Counted from the first letter of the stretch, positions 43,398 through 53,572 are shown. The stretch is DNA of 64,000 bases from Legionella sp. (GCA_031291095.1 JARLJR010000124.1:26894-90893), one strand, 5' to 3'. Notes: generated by a model not told the origin, from the letters alone. Numbers and translations are program-made.

Positions 43398-44128
43398 AAT
43401 GACATTAAGTCCAGGGGTTTAAAAAATTCAATCACATTAGGATTGCTTATAAAGCTTACATTATATGGATGTTCAGCACACAATCCTACGGGCAATTGAT
43501 CTTGAGAAATTGTTTCTGCAATTTTTCCTAATAAAATTAACTTGATAGTCGGCCTAATAGACGCTAATTGACTCAAAAAACTTTGCATGAAGGGCTTCCA
43601 TTGACGCGCATGATAAGGCACCTTTCCTTCGCTATAAACTAAACAGGCATTAAGTAATAAAATTCCTTTATTCATCATTCCCTGAAACAGTTGCTCTCCT
43701 GTTTTTACTAAGCTGTTTTTATCCAACTGCGCAATGGACTCTTGTGACGTATTATCAATAGATAAATCCCCACGTGCAACCAGCATCATTTTAATCCAGT
43801 TACGTAATGAGGTAGCCCGATTAACTGGTGTACTTAACCCTTTAGGGCTCCACAAACCACCAACAGCATTATCCCAAAAGGCATAGCCATTAGCGGATTC
43901 CTCGCGAGGATAAGGAGACTCACCAAATAAAATATATTGAGTGTTCGCCATAGGCAAACTAAATGCGGCAAAAATACGCTCAGCCCCAGGGAGCCAACTA
44001 GGACTATCCATTAACTGCTGTAAGTAATCCTTATCCATAGCGTCTAAAGCCTGGCTCAAAATACCTTTCCAATCCGAATGGCACACATCAAGACAACTAT
44101 AATTTTTCACAGTTTTACCTTTAAACAA
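43394..44128 (-). CDS. Degenerate uracil-DNA-glycosylase-like protein
   Basis: The 244-residue protein follows the family 1 UDG layout, but the key motifs are altered. The water-activating loop GQDPYH reads GESPYP (69-74), so the catalytic Asp is Ser71 and the His is Pro. The uracil-recognition Asn strand appears as GILLLNACLVYSEGKVPYHA, and the leucine loop HPSPLS reads EHPYNVSFISN. Overall length and order (GYAFWDN, KGILLLN, LILLGKIAE) still fit the fold. It likely lacks normal glycosylase activity or uses another chemistry. It overlaps ubiG by four bases, forming a small operon. Confidence 0.7.
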   Translation of the reverse strand: MFKGKTVKNYSCLDVCHSDWKGILSQALDAMDKDYLQQLMDSPSWLPGAERIFAAFSLPMANTQYILFGESPYPREESANGYAFWDNAVGGLWSPKGLSTPVNRATSLRNWIKMMLVARGDLSIDNTSQESIAQLDKNSLVKTGEQLFQGMMNKGILLLNACLVYSEGKVPYHARQWKPFMQSFLSQLASIRPTIKLILLGKIAETISQDQLPVGLCAEHPYNVSFISNPNVIEFFKPLDLMSL

Positions 44129-44214
44129 AAAATTTGTAGAGAAATGCTAAACCACTTCCATTATGCCCTTATTTTCAATATAATGACGAATATTTGTTCA
44201 GCGGAGTTCACGTT

Positions 44215-46077
44215 ATGACTACTACTGCACCCACTTCATTATTATCTAGCGATGCGGTACACAATCGTAACTGCTATGCCTATTTTCTTCAATTAAAACC
44301 CGCACTAAATACTACTCTTGTAGAATTGTTGCCCGAACTTCGTCAATTAAAGCAGCACCTCGAAGAAGCTTATAATGAAAATACTCCTTATGGAAATTTA
44401 TACTCTTCAACTATTACTTCTCTAGAGCAATTAATTGAAACAGAAGCCCCCCTAACTGAAGATCAAAATGATGCATTAGATCAATTAGTTAAAGTCATTT
44501 ACCATAACGATAACCACATACTGGAACAGGAGTTAGCAGGATGGATAAATGCGCTTTCGTCGCAGGCGCGTCCCTTAGCATCGAACACCAGTAGCTTAAT
44601 TAAAAAACAGTTAAATAACTCCGAAAATACTGTAAACGAAATGTCACCTGCTGATGCGGAAGGATTATTTAATCGTCTTCACTCTTTATTTTCACGAAAT
44701 TTTAAGCCGCAACTTTCTACAAATATTCCAACGATTAAAAATTTTCCCTATAAAACTACTGATGATGCAGTTGAATATCGTTTTAGTACCCAAGCCCAAC
44801 GTCATAAGGGGCACGAACGCGTAAGCCCCCTCTTTATACGCTGGCTTAGAATCAATGCAAAAGAGTCATCACAAGAAATAAATCATATTTACTTTAATAA
44901 CTTAGGCTATCATCGAAGTGATTTAGACATACCAGGTTCTAAAGAGCGCAATTTAACCCGTACGCTTCATGAATTAGAAGATGCTTCTGAATTAAAAGTA
45001 ATGGTTATTACCCTTCCCGCGCATGAGGGGATAATGGCTTCACATAATTATCAAATTACTGATGATGAACACGCCTATGATGATGTATTTAATGAGCTTT
45101 TCGAGATTGCGGAAGGTAAATTACATCAAAGCGGTGTTTCTGATTTCATTATTAGTCCTAAAGCTAGGGCAATCTTATTTCAGAGCCCAGAAGAGGAACA
45201 CGCAGTACTGAGCGATCGGTTGAAAAAAAGTTTTGAAAAACAAGGGATATCCCCCGAAAGCTCATTATCAACCGCACAAAAACAAGCTGTTTGGATGCAT
45301 TTTATAAAATATGAGCTAACAGATTATATAATTAGAAAAGTCAAACCTAAGAGCTATAATTTTTCATGCAAAGACGCAATTGATCGAGGTGCCGTCTCCT
45401 CTACCTATTTTAATCTGCTCAAGTCGTTTGAATCTAATTACCCGCTCACCAAAGAAGAGTTTGAACGCTCTTTAGATGCCGCGGCAGCGATGGTAAAGGG
45501 ACGCGGGATGAACTTTCACCGGAAGATTATATGGAACGCTTTAGATACTTATGTGCATGCACATTATGAGGAACTGGCTGCAGATTCACGCAAATCATGG
45601 TTAATTTATTGGCGTGATATGAATTGCCCTCATTTACGAGTCAAAGAATTGCTCCCTATTCGAATTAAGCAAGGAAGAGAGCTACTCGACTTGCCTCAAA
45701 TAAATCCTGCGATTAAAGAACTTGGTATTCGGTTATTTGCCATGATAAGCACTCTAAATGATATGGATATCAATGGAAAGCGGCTTTTACTTGAAGCGGC
45801 TTCACGCACCTCGGAGCTACTCATGATGCCCTCAGAAAAAGCCATCAAGAATTATGAGCTGTTGGCTAAAGAACTAAAGGTGGAGCATCCAAAACTCACT
45901 AATTTAGCGGGAATTATGGAAATGATTTTAGGGATTCTCTTATATTTGCCTTCACTTGGATTTTCTCAATCCTTAATCACGCATGGAAATGCTCTAAGAA
46001 AAACAGGCTTTTTTGCAGAACAAAGTGAACAATTATCTAAAGAAATGGAAAATTTCTCAAAAGAACTCTCAATATAG
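44215..46077 (+). CDS. CX5R phosphatase-motif protein, effector candidate
   Basis: A 620-residue protein with no signal peptide. The start at 44215 has CGGAG eight bases upstream. The stretch NFSCKDAIDRGAVSS contains C385 and R391 as a CX5R phosphatase P-loop; it resembles both Sac-type phosphoinositide phosphatases (CxDCLDRTN) and the SopB/SidP/SidF type (CKSxKDRTG), although Gly-Ala replaces Thr-Gly/Asn after the Arg. The N-terminal 200 residues are helical; the central part (SPLFIRWLRIN, ELKVMVITLPAHEG) is mixed alpha/beta. The C-terminal 60 residues contain a hydrophobic stretch and a Glu-rich end. Phosphoinositide phosphatase activity is an inference. Confidence 0.6.
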   Translation: MTTTAPTSLLSSDAVHNRNCYAYFLQLKPALNTTLVELLPELRQLKQHLEEAYNENTPYGNLYSSTITSLEQLIETEAPLTEDQNDALDQLVKVIYHNDNHILEQELAGWINALSSQARPLASNTSSLIKKQLNNSENTVNEMSPADAEGLFNRLHSLFSRNFKPQLSTNIPTIKNFPYKTTDDAVEYRFSTQAQRHKGHERVSPLFIRWLRINAKESSQEINHIYFNNLGYHRSDLDIPGSKERNLTRTLHELEDASELKVMVITLPAHEGIMASHNYQITDDEHAYDDVFNELFEIAEGKLHQSGVSDFIISPKARAILFQSPEEEHAVLSDRLKKSFEKQGISPESSLSTAQKQAVWMHFIKYELTDYIIRKVKPKSYNFSCKDAIDRGAVSSTYFNLLKSFESNYPLTKEEFERSLDAAAAMVKGRGMNFHRKIIWNALDTYVHAHYEELAADSRKSWLIYWRDMNCPHLRVKELLPIRIKQGRELLDLPQINPAIKELGIRLFAMISTLNDMDINGKRLLLEAASRTSELLMMPSEKAIKNYELLAKELKVEHPKLTNLAGIMEMILGILLYLPSLGFSQSLITHGNALRKTGFFAEQSEQLSKEMENFSKELSI

Positions 46078-46088
46078 TTTATATATAG

Positions 46089-46110
46089 CTTGGTTGCTTG
46101 CAACCAAGTT
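46089..46110 (+). terminator. GGTTGC-family palindrome acting as terminator (copy 4)
   Basis: Perfect inverted repeat CTTGGTTGC-tt-GCAACCAAG followed by TTTTC, 11 bases after the CX5R-protein gene. Confidence 0.7.
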
Positions 46111-46226
46111 TTCAATCGCGTTTAAATTAACAGATTTTATAAAATTTAATATTTTACTTGCTTCTCTATGAATTTGTGATTAAAAATAGTCATTATATGG
46201 AAATTCTTAACAACAGGGAGTGAGCT

Positions 46227-47513
46227 ATGGCGACGACAGAACACAAGCTTGCAGAGTTTGTACAGGCAGATGATAAGGTAAAGCTAAATACCTCAACCGC
46301 ACAGCATGTACTTTCACAATTGCAATTTTCTGATGCAGCAAAAAAAATCATATTAGACCCCAATTCATTTGACCAAAATGCCAAAGGACTCGAGTCAATT
46401 GCTCCATCAAATGAGCTATTAATCCAAGTCAGAAAGAGCTTGGGAGACATTATTGACTCACTAGAGCAAAACCCAAGCATACTCACATCAATCACTAAAT
46501 ATTGGGGTAGTCTTTCCTTATGGGAAAAGATTTTTGGTGGAATTTTAATTACGGGTCCCACTTTAGTTGTAGGCGTTGCTGCCAATGTTGGTTTTCTTGT
46601 TACTCTAAGTGGTTTAAGTGCCGGTGCCTATATTACTAGTGGTATCGTGTTTGAAGATCACTTTGAGAACACGAAAATAATTACGGAAAAACTAAAACAA
46701 GGTGTTTTTGAGGTTGCGGATGTACTTGTATTAACCATTCGCTCGTTAGACATCATCCGTCAAAAACTAGCTACTGAGGTTGAAAAGTTTCAACAAGAAA
46801 ATACACGACTGACGGACAATATCAATAAACTCTCCGATGAAACATATGATCTTAGCGTACAAATTGAAAGCTACATGATCACAGAAAAGCATTTACGACA
46901 AACTAAAGAGCAACTAGAACAAACCGCCGAAGAACTAAAAAAAGATTTGGGACTTAATCAGAAAAAATATGATACCGCTGTAAATGAAATCAGTACATTA
47001 AAACAACAGCATGAACGATGCACCCAGTTATTAACACTACAAGTTGATGACCTAACTATAAAAAGAAAACAACTAGAGGAAGAGTTAGAAAAAACGAGAA
47101 AGCTTACATCAACATTGCAAGTAGCTGTACATACTCTTTCAAGTACCGTAATTAATGATGCTCAACAACGAGACGTTTTCCAAAAACGGTTGGAAAACTT
47201 TGTAAAAAATAACGAACAAGGTTTTACTCAAGTTGCCGATCGTATTTATACAGTAGAAGCAGAGCTGATCTCTGTTAAGAAACAATTGGAAGAGAGTCTA
47301 AAACGCCATGAAGAATTAATGAAAACACAAGAAAAGTTGATTGAACGACTGGAATTGATCGATCAATTAGTTCCCGAAGCACCCTTAACTCGAGACAGTA
47401 AAATAAATATCGATGCACTATGTACCTATGGCTTTTTGGGAAAAACCTCCGGCTTATCACCTGAAGGTGATAACCATGAAACAGTAGCCAAACAACCTAT
47501 AAGTAACATATAA
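46227..47513 (+). CDS. Membrane-anchored coiled-coil protein, effector candidate
   Basis: Residues about 97-140 form a hydrophobic hairpin (KIFGGILITGPTLVVGVAAN and FLVTLSGLSAGAYITSGIV), enough for two membrane passes. Residues about 155-390 are long coiled coil with heptads (for example EQLEQTAEELKKDL and KRKQLEEELEKTRKL). The last 35 residues are Gly/Pro-containing and uncharged. ATG preceded by AGGGAGTGAGCT. No signal peptide or catalytic motif. Legionella effectors that act on host membrane fusion often combine a transmembrane hairpin with coiled coils, so this reading is plausible but unproven. The gene is monocistronic. Confidence 0.65.
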   Translation: MATTEHKLAEFVQADDKVKLNTSTAQHVLSQLQFSDAAKKIILDPNSFDQNAKGLESIAPSNELLIQVRKSLGDIIDSLEQNPSILTSITKYWGSLSLWEKIFGGILITGPTLVVGVAANVGFLVTLSGLSAGAYITSGIVFEDHFENTKIITEKLKQGVFEVADVLVLTIRSLDIIRQKLATEVEKFQQENTRLTDNINKLSDETYDLSVQIESYMITEKHLRQTKEQLEQTAEELKKDLGLNQKKYDTAVNEISTLKQQHERCTQLLTLQVDDLTIKRKQLEEELEKTRKLTSTLQVAVHTLSSTVINDAQQRDVFQKRLENFVKNNEQGFTQVADRIYTVEAELISVKKQLEESLKRHEELMKTQEKLIERLELIDQLVPEAPLTRDSKINIDALCTYGFLGKTSGLSPEGDNHETVAKQPISNI

Positions 47514-47589
47514 ATAACATAAGGTAATTATTTTCTCCTGAGTTTTACACGCTTGTACTTCTAGCTACGAGAAATAATCCTCACCAACG

Positions 47590-47610
47590 TCCCGCGGCCT
47601 GTCCGTGGGA
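47590..47610. repeat. Interspersed palindrome, ACCGC family (copy)
   Basis: Inverted repeat TCCCGCGG / CCGTGGGA (one wobble) with loop CCTGT between the coiled-coil gene and the ast operon. Confidence 0.55.
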
Positions 47611-47692
47611 TTCAGGAATAGGGCAAGCCTCCTAGTTGAGAATCCTTTCAATTTAAGTTATCGTTTAAAATTAAGATTTAGAGTTTGAAGTC

Positions 47693-48916
47693 ATGATGGA
47701 AGCATACAAACAACTAATAAGTACCATAGGCAATAATCAAGAACTTATGGTGCAACAGTTACACCATTTTTGTGAAATTAATTCCGGAACCACGAACTTA
47801 CAAGGGCTGGCGCAAATCGCCACGGCGCTAAGTGATGCGTACAACCCCATTGCCGATACAATTGAGGTAAAAAAATTAGTCCCCTTATCCATAATTAATA
47901 TGTCAGGGGATGAAGCCATACAAAGTTGTGGTGATGCCTTATTCATTAGGAAACGTCCTCATCTAAAGCGACGAATCTTACTGAGCGGACATATGGATAC
48001 TGTATACCCGGCTAATAGTTCTTTTCAAAAATTAACCTACATGAATGATAACCATGTAAATGGTCCCGGTGTTGCCGATATGAAAGGTGGGTTAATCGTA
48101 ATGCTGCATGCCTTAGCTGCTTTTGAGCAAACAGAACAGGCAACACAATTAGGCTGGGATGTACTGATTAATTCTGATGAAGAAATTGGCTCGCCAGCCT
48201 CCAGCATTCTTTTTGATGAGTTAGCCTCACATTATCAAGCAGCCTTAGTTTATGAGCCCGCAATGACCGCTACAGGAACTTTGGCGAAGAACAGGAAAGG
48301 TAGCGCTAAATACACGTTAATCGCCACGGGCAAAGCAGCCCATGCCGGCAGAGCATTTACTGAAGGCAGAAATGCTATTTGTTATTTAGCGGAAGCGGTT
48401 TGTGAAGTTCATGCCCTAAACGGCAAACGTGAAGGCGTGACAATTAATGTTGGAAAAATTGCCGGTGGTGAAGCGCTAAACGTCGTTCCAGATAAAGCCG
48501 TTGCAAAACTTGATATCCGTATTAGCCAACCCGAAGATGAGATGTGGGTAAAAAATGAGCTTGCCAAAATTGGCAAAAAATTAACCCGCCCTGATTACTC
48601 CTTGGCAATGCATGGCACTTTTGGTAGACCGGTCAAGCGAGTATGCGCCGGTACAGAACGCTTATTTCAACGAGTTCAACACCTAGGTAAAGAGCTGGGG
48701 TTAACCATTGATTGGAAAGACAGTGGAGGCTGTTGTGATGGCAATAATTTAGCCCGTCATGGCTTACCTGTTTTAGATACACTAGGAGTACGAGGCGGAA
48801 ATATACATAGCCATGACGAATATATTTTATTGGATAGTTTGGCTGAGCGAGCAACTCTAAGTGCCTTGCTTTTACTTGATTTGGCACAAGGTGGTTTAGA
48901 GGACTTAAAAAAATGA
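47693..48916 (+). CDS. M20 family metallohydrolase in the ast operon
   Basis: A dinuclear-zinc M20 hydrolase of 407 residues, most like glutamate carboxypeptidase (CPG2): SGHMDTVYP (first His and Asp), GVADMKGG (bridging Asp), NSDEEIGSPAS (catalytic Glu and ligand) and a C-terminal SHDEYI ligand. The central dimerisation domain contains KAAHAGRAF. It is the first gene of the operon and its stop overlaps the start of astA by four bases. Since the classical desuccinylase AstE (an M14-like protein) is not in the operon, this enzyme may hydrolyse N-succinylglutamate to succinate and glutamate, a bond type CPG2-like enzymes can cleave. That role is inference. Confidence 0.88.
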   Translation: MMEAYKQLISTIGNNQELMVQQLHHFCEINSGTTNLQGLAQIATALSDAYNPIADTIEVKKLVPLSIINMSGDEAIQSCGDALFIRKRPHLKRRILLSGHMDTVYPANSSFQKLTYMNDNHVNGPGVADMKGGLIVMLHALAAFEQTEQATQLGWDVLINSDEEIGSPASSILFDELASHYQAALVYEPAMTATGTLAKNRKGSAKYTLIATGKAAHAGRAFTEGRNAICYLAEAVCEVHALNGKREGVTINVGKIAGGEALNVVPDKAVAKLDIRISQPEDEMWVKNELAKIGKKLTRPDYSLAMHGTFGRPVKRVCAGTERLFQRVQHLGKELGLTIDWKDSGGCCDGNNLARHGLPVLDTLGVRGGNIHSHDEYILLDSLAERATLSALLLLDLAQGGLEDLKK

Positions 48917-49947
48917 TGCTATTTCGCAGCGCGCTTGATTCTGATTTAGAAGCAATTCACGATTTAGCAGAACAAAGCGGTATAGGGATGACTACGCTTC
49001 CTAAGGATATTAATCTATTAAAAAAACGGATCGACTGGTCGTGTGCATCGTATAAAAAAAAGATAGTCCATCCAAATAGCGAGTACTATCTTTTTGTTTT
49101 AGAAAATCAAAAAAACAAAGAAATTGTTGGCGTATCCGCTATTGAAGCCCGCATCGGTCATGATACGCCCTTTTACTCTTATAAACTCTCCAAACGCACA
49201 CGAATATCACGCACCTTAAACATCCGCAGTGAGTATGAAGTATTAAGCCTGGTAAATGATAATCAAGGGCGCAGTGAAATATGTACCCTCTTTTTGAATC
49301 CTAAATATAGAAAGGACAATAATGGGCTCTTGCTCTCTAAAGGACGTTTTATTTTTATGGCCCAATTTCCTGGGCGTTTTGCGCCGATTGTGATTGCCGA
49401 CATGCGCGGTGTCTCCGATAAGCATGGGCGCTCACCTTTCTGGGATAATGTGTGCAGCCATTTTTTCCAAATGCCTTTTGCCGAGGCCGATAGACTGACC
49501 TTAGCAACGGATAAACAATTTATTGCTGATTTAATGCCACGCAATCCAATCTACGTCAAATTACTTTCTGCAGAAGCCCAGGAAGTCATTGGTCAGCCAC
49601 ATCCATTAACTGCGCCTGCAATGAGCATTTTATTAAAAGAAGGTTTTCGTTATAACAATTACGTTGATATTTTTGATGGGGGCCCTACACTGGAAGTGCC
49701 ATTAAACGAAATAAGAACAGTTAAATTAAGTCGTTTAGTTACCGTTGGCAGCCTAAGTGATGAAGTAAGTAGCTCGAATTACTTATTAACAAATGCCCAA
49801 TTAAATTTTCGTGCCACCATCAATACTGCATTAGTTAATAAAGAACAAAATACCTGTATTCTCAGCAAAAAAACCGCTGATCTGTTGCAGGTAAATCGAG
49901 GGGATGTAGTCCGTGTTTCTCCCTTACAAATTGCGACCACACCTTAG
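48913..49947 (+). CDS. astA: Arginine N-succinyltransferase
   Basis: First enzyme of the arginine succinyltransferase (AST) pathway: succinyl-CoA plus L-arginine gives N2-succinylarginine. The protein (344 residues) shows the AstA layout: FRSALDSDLEAIHDLAEQSG, EIVGVSAIEARIG, the CTLFLNPKYRKDNNGLLLSKGRF acyl-CoA region (split here as CTLFLNPKYRKDN and GLLLSKGRFIFM), FAPIVIADMRGVSD and FWDNVCSHFFQMPF. Translationally coupled to the M20 hydrolase by a four-base overlap and followed after 12 bases by astD. Confidence 0.93.
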   Translation: MMLFRSALDSDLEAIHDLAEQSGIGMTTLPKDINLLKKRIDWSCASYKKKIVHPNSEYYLFVLENQKNKEIVGVSAIEARIGHDTPFYSYKLSKRTRISRTLNIRSEYEVLSLVNDNQGRSEICTLFLNPKYRKDNNGLLLSKGRFIFMAQFPGRFAPIVIADMRGVSDKHGRSPFWDNVCSHFFQMPFAEADRLTLATDKQFIADLMPRNPIYVKLLSAEAQEVIGQPHPLTAPAMSILLKEGFRYNNYVDIFDGGPTLEVPLNEIRTVKLSRLVTVGSLSDEVSSSNYLLTNAQLNFRATINTALVNKEQNTCILSKKTADLLQVNRGDVVRVSPLQIATTP

Positions 49948-49959
49948 GAAGCTTAAATT

Positions 49960-51432
49960 ATGATGCAAAGCAAAGGTCAATACATTAATGGGCAATGGGT
50001 AAAAAGCAATGGTTCTGCTTTAGAGTCCATTAATCCCAGTTACGGCACAGTATTCTGGCAAGGAACGAGCGCCACAGAACATGAAATTTCTGTAGCAGCA
50101 GAAACGGCTCATCAAGCGCTACCCGCATGGGCTGCTCTTGATTTTGAACAACGAGCTCAATACACCAAAAAATTTGCTGAACAAGTAGAAAAAAAGCGGG
50201 AGCAACTTACACTACTGATTGCTCAGGAAACAGGAAAACCGTTGTGGGAATCACAAACGGAAGTAAGTTCTGTACTAGCTAAAATTAATATATCGATTCA
50301 AGCTTATCAAGAACGCACAGCGGCAAAACACAATGCAACAGCCGAAGCAAATGCCTGCCTGCGTTTTAAACCTCAAGGCGTTGTTGTTGTCTTAGGTGCC
50401 TTTAATTTTCCTGCACATTTAAGTAATGGGCATATTGTTCCCGCACTTTTAGCAGGGAATACGATTCTATATAAACCCAGCGAACAGACCCCAGCTGTAG
50501 CTGAATTAATTATGCAATGCTGGCATGATAGTGGATTGCCCGCTGGCGTAATCAACTGCATCCAGGGTGATGCACACTCAGGTAAAACGCTTCTAGCTCA
50601 AGATATTCAGGGAGTTTATTTTACGGGTAGTTATCCAACCGGCTTACGCATTCATCAACAATTTAGTGATCGACCCGAAGTAATTCTAGCCCTGGAAATG
50701 GGGGGTAATAATCCCTTAGTTATTGATGAAATCAGTAATATCAATGCCGCAGTATATCATACCCTACTGTCCACCCTGCTTACTGCGGGACAACGTTGTA
50801 CCTGTGCACGACGAGTTATGATTCCTGATACAGCACAAGGCGATGTATTTCTAAAAAGCTTTATTAAAGCCTGCCAATCATTAAAAGTAGGCCCCTATGA
50901 TCAACAGCCAGAGCCATTCATGGGCCCAGTAATTAACCATAACCAAGCATTAAAACACCTACAAAGCCAAAAAAAGCTGCTTGAATCTGGAGGCGAATCC
51001 TTATTATCCATGAGCCTATTGGCAGAAAATACGGGGTTGCTCTCACCTGGTATTATTGATATGACTAAAGTGCTTAATCCTGCGGATGAAGAGATTTTTG
51101 CGCCCCTGGTTCAAATTCATCGCTACAAACATTTTGATGAGGCGATTAGCCTGGCGAATCAAACACGTTATGGTTTGGCTGCAGGTTTGCTCAGTGATAA
51201 TGAAGCAAATTATCAGTACTTTTATCAAAAGGTTCGGGCGGGATTAATTAATTGGAATAGACCAACAACTGGGGCTGCGAGTAACCTGCCCTTTGGCGGA
51301 GTTGGTTTTAGCGGTAATCACCGGCCCAGTGCCTATTTTGCGGCAGATTATTGCGCCTATCCAGTAGCAAGCATGGAGCAGCCTTTATTAACAACGCCAG
51401 CCCAACAATTACCTGGCATTCTATTGGATTAG
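49960..51432 (+). CDS. astD: N-succinylglutamate 5-semialdehyde dehydrogenase
   Basis: NAD-dependent aldehyde dehydrogenase of 490 residues (E. coli AstD 492) that oxidises succinylglutamic semialdehyde to succinylglutamate. Visible landmarks: [13 protein letters not shown] at the N-terminus, [20 protein letters not shown] at the cofactor site, base Glu in [10 protein letters not shown] and catalytic Cys in [11 protein letters not shown]. The AstD-specific GASSNLPFGG-like stretch reads [16 protein letters not shown]. It lies between astA and astB with short spacers. Confidence 0.94.
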   Translation: MMQSKGQYINGQWVKSNGSALESINPSYGTVFWQGTSATEHEISVAAETAHQALPAWAALDFEQRAQYTKKFAEQVEKKREQLTLLIAQETGKPLWESQTEVSSVLAKINISIQAYQERTAAKHNATAEANACLRFKPQGVVVVLGAFNFPAHLSNGHIVPALLAGNTILYKPSEQTPAVAELIMQCWHDSGLPAGVINCIQGDAHSGKTLLAQDIQGVYFTGSYPTGLRIHQQFSDRPEVILALEMGGNNPLVIDEISNINAAVYHTLLSTLLTAGQRCTCARRVMIPDTAQGDVFLKSFIKACQSLKVGPYDQQPEPFMGPVINHNQALKHLQSQKKLLESGGESLLSMSLLAENTGLLSPGIIDMTKVLNPADEEIFAPLVQIHRYKHFDEAISLANQTRYGLAAGLLSDNEANYQYFYQKVRAGLINWNRPTTGAASNLPFGGVGFSGNHRPSAYFAADYCAYPVASMEQPLLTTPAQQLPGILLD

Positions 51433-51435
51433 TAA

Positions 51436-52785
51436 ATGACAATGTATGAATTAAACATGGATGGCCTGGTTGGCCCAACCCATAATTATGCGGGATTGGC
51501 TGCGGGTAACGTTGCATCGACAAATAATGCATTCAGTATGGCTAATCCACAAGCAGCCGCGCGACAAGGTTTAGAAAAAATGCGCCTGCTGCATAATATG
51601 GGACTAAAACAAGGTGTATTACCCCCGCACCAACGCCCAAATCTTGAATTACTAAGACAATTAGGTTTTCAAGGAAGTGCCGCAGAGCAGATAAATAAAG
51701 CATTTAAAATAGCGCCCGAGCTTCTTAGCGCCAGCTATTCAGCATCCAGCATGTGGACTGCCAATGCAGCAACCGTTTCGCCGAGTATCGATACCTTAGA
51801 TCAGAAAACTCATTTTACCGCAGCCAATCTGATTGGCAATTTGCATCGCCACCAAGAAGCCGATTTTTCGCAAAAATTGTTGCAATTTATCTTTGCTGAT
51901 GCGAACTATTTTCGCCATCATCCAATAGTACCTCGCTCAACCGTTACTGGCGATGAGGGGGCCGCGAATCACAGTCGTATCTGCCAAAACCACTCGCAAT
52001 CAGGGATTCATCTTTTTGTCTATGGAAGAAAAGCGTTAAATAGAAGCGAGCACTCTATAGGTCCAAGCAAATACCCTGCTCGTCAAACTTTGGAAGCATC
52101 TGAAGCCATTGTTCGTAATCATCAATTACCAAGTAATCAGGTCATTTTTGCTTGCCAAAACCCTATTGCGATTGACCAAGGGGTCTTTCACAATGACGTT
52201 ATTTCTGTTGCGAATGAGTCAGTATTTCTTGTCCATGAGCAGGCATTCCATAATCAAGAAATAGTTTTGAATGAATTACGCGAAAAAGCATCTTTTCCTT
52301 TATCAATTATTGAAATCACCAAGGAACAACTTAGTGTTAAAGACGCGGTAGAATCCTATCTTTTTAATTCACAGATTATTAGCTTAGCGAATCAAAATGA
52401 GATGATGCTTGTTGCACCGATTGAATGTAAAACTAATCCACGCGTTAAGCTCTGCATTGATGAGTTAGTTGCCAATAATCAAAATCCAATTAATTCCGTG
52501 CATTATATGGATCTTAAACAAAGCATGCGCAATGGTGGAGGCCCTGCCTGTTTAAGATTGCGTATTCCTTTGCAAGAACAAGAACTTCAAGCGATGCATC
52601 AAGGTGTTTTAGTGGATAATCAACTATTAGATACCTTAGACTCCTGGGTATTAAAACATTACCGTACGGAATTAAGTACGGCGGATTTAGTTGATCCGCA
52701 GTTAATTACTGAGAGCTTTCATGCTTTAGATGAATTAACCCAGATACTTAAGCTTGGTTCCATCTACCCCTTCCAAACAGAATAG
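51436..52785 (+). CDS. astB: N-succinylarginine dihydrolase
   Basis: Converts N2-succinylarginine to N2-succinylornithine with release of CO2 and two ammonia. The 449 residues begin [21 protein letters not shown], the family signature (given as [17 protein letters not shown]), and continue with [45 protein letters not shown] and [13 protein letters not shown], which carry the amidinotransferase-like Glu, His and Cys residues. Starts three bases after astD stops. Its product would next need AstC, which is not in this window; another aminotransferase may serve. Confidence 0.95.
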   Translation: MTMYELNMDGLVGPTHNYAGLAAGNVASTNNAFSMANPQAAARQGLEKMRLLHNMGLKQGVLPPHQRPNLELLRQLGFQGSAAEQINKAFKIAPELLSASYSASSMWTANAATVSPSIDTLDQKTHFTAANLIGNLHRHQEADFSQKLLQFIFADANYFRHHPIVPRSTVTGDEGAANHSRICQNHSQSGIHLFVYGRKALNRSEHSIGPSKYPARQTLEASEAIVRNHQLPSNQVIFACQNPIAIDQGVFHNDVISVANESVFLVHEQAFHNQEIVLNELREKASFPLSIIEITKEQLSVKDAVESYLFNSQIISLANQNEMMLVAPIECKTNPRVKLCIDELVANNQNPINSVHYMDLKQSMRNGGGPACLRLRIPLQEQELQAMHQGVLVDNQLLDTLDSWVLKHYRTELSTADLVDPQLITESFHALDELTQILKLGSIYPFQTE

Positions 52786-52795
52786 ACTCACTACG

Positions 52796-53521
52796 ATGTG
52801 GAAAACAAAGTTTGGAAAATGTATTTACGAATCGCCTTCAGGCTATAAGGTTTATCAAAACTTTTTTTATCGTTGGCTAACCTTAGGCTCAACCGCGCTT
52901 CAAACGGTCATTAACCGGCGCCATCCACAAAAACCAGCACTCCATTATTTACCTGCTTTAACCCTGATGGCACGTCAATATCCTGGGCCAAGCTGCCTAC
53001 TTGGGCTTGGTGGCGCAGGAATTCCATTAATGCTCTCTACAGAACAGCAGCCACCGCCGTTAGTTGTGATAGATAAAAGTGATGAAGTAATTGATATTGC
53101 AAAACGCTTTTTTATTTCAGAAGAACTTAAGAACCTGACAATCATTCATGAAGATGCCATGGATTATGTTGCCCAAACCGATATGACATATGCACACGTA
53201 ATGATCGATCTTTACAACGCCAACTTTTTCCCTCCTGAATGCAACAATGAATTATTTTTTAGCTCATGCCAAAGAATCATTGCTCAAGATGGCTTCTTGG
53301 CGCTAAATCTCGCCAATATAAGAGAACAATGGCCCTTGTTCCAACTAGTAAAAAAATACTTTAAGCACACTCTTGTTGTTCCCATTAAAAAAAGCGCCAA
53401 TATGGTAATCATCGCCTCCAATGATGAGAGCAAAGAACATTTTTTTCAGCAAGTAGGTAAATCCGGGGAGTTGAAGCAAATTATGTGGGTCGAGTCATGG
53501 GATTATGTGGGGGATTTATAA
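52796..53521 (+). CDS. Spermidine-synthase-like methyltransferase-fold protein
   Basis: A Rossmann-fold protein resembling the catalytic half of spermidine synthases: CLLGLGGAGIPLML (SAM/dcSAM loop), LVVIDKSDEVIDIAKRFF, IIHEDAMDYVAQ and HVMIDLYNANFFPPE, where the canonical D-x-x-D of aminopropyltransferases is replaced by MIDLYN. At about 241 residues it lacks part of the usual N-terminal beta domain. The ATG at 52796 lies 11 bases after astB and was preferred to an upstream start inside astB. Being last in the arginine-catabolism operon, a role with an arginine or ornithine derivative is conceivable. Confidence 0.75.
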   Translation: MWKTKFGKCIYESPSGYKVYQNFFYRWLTLGSTALQTVINRRHPQKPALHYLPALTLMARQYPGPSCLLGLGGAGIPLMLSTEQQPPPLVVIDKSDEVIDIAKRFFISEELKNLTIIHEDAMDYVAQTDMTYAHVMIDLYNANFFPPECNNELFFSSCQRIIAQDGFLALNLANIREQWPLFQLVKKYFKHTLVVPIKKSANMVIIASNDESKEHFFQQVGKSGELKQIMWVESWDYVGDL

Positions 53522-53572
53522 TAAACGCATCGTCCGTCATATTAGAACGTAAGCTGAACTTAACAGCCGAAC

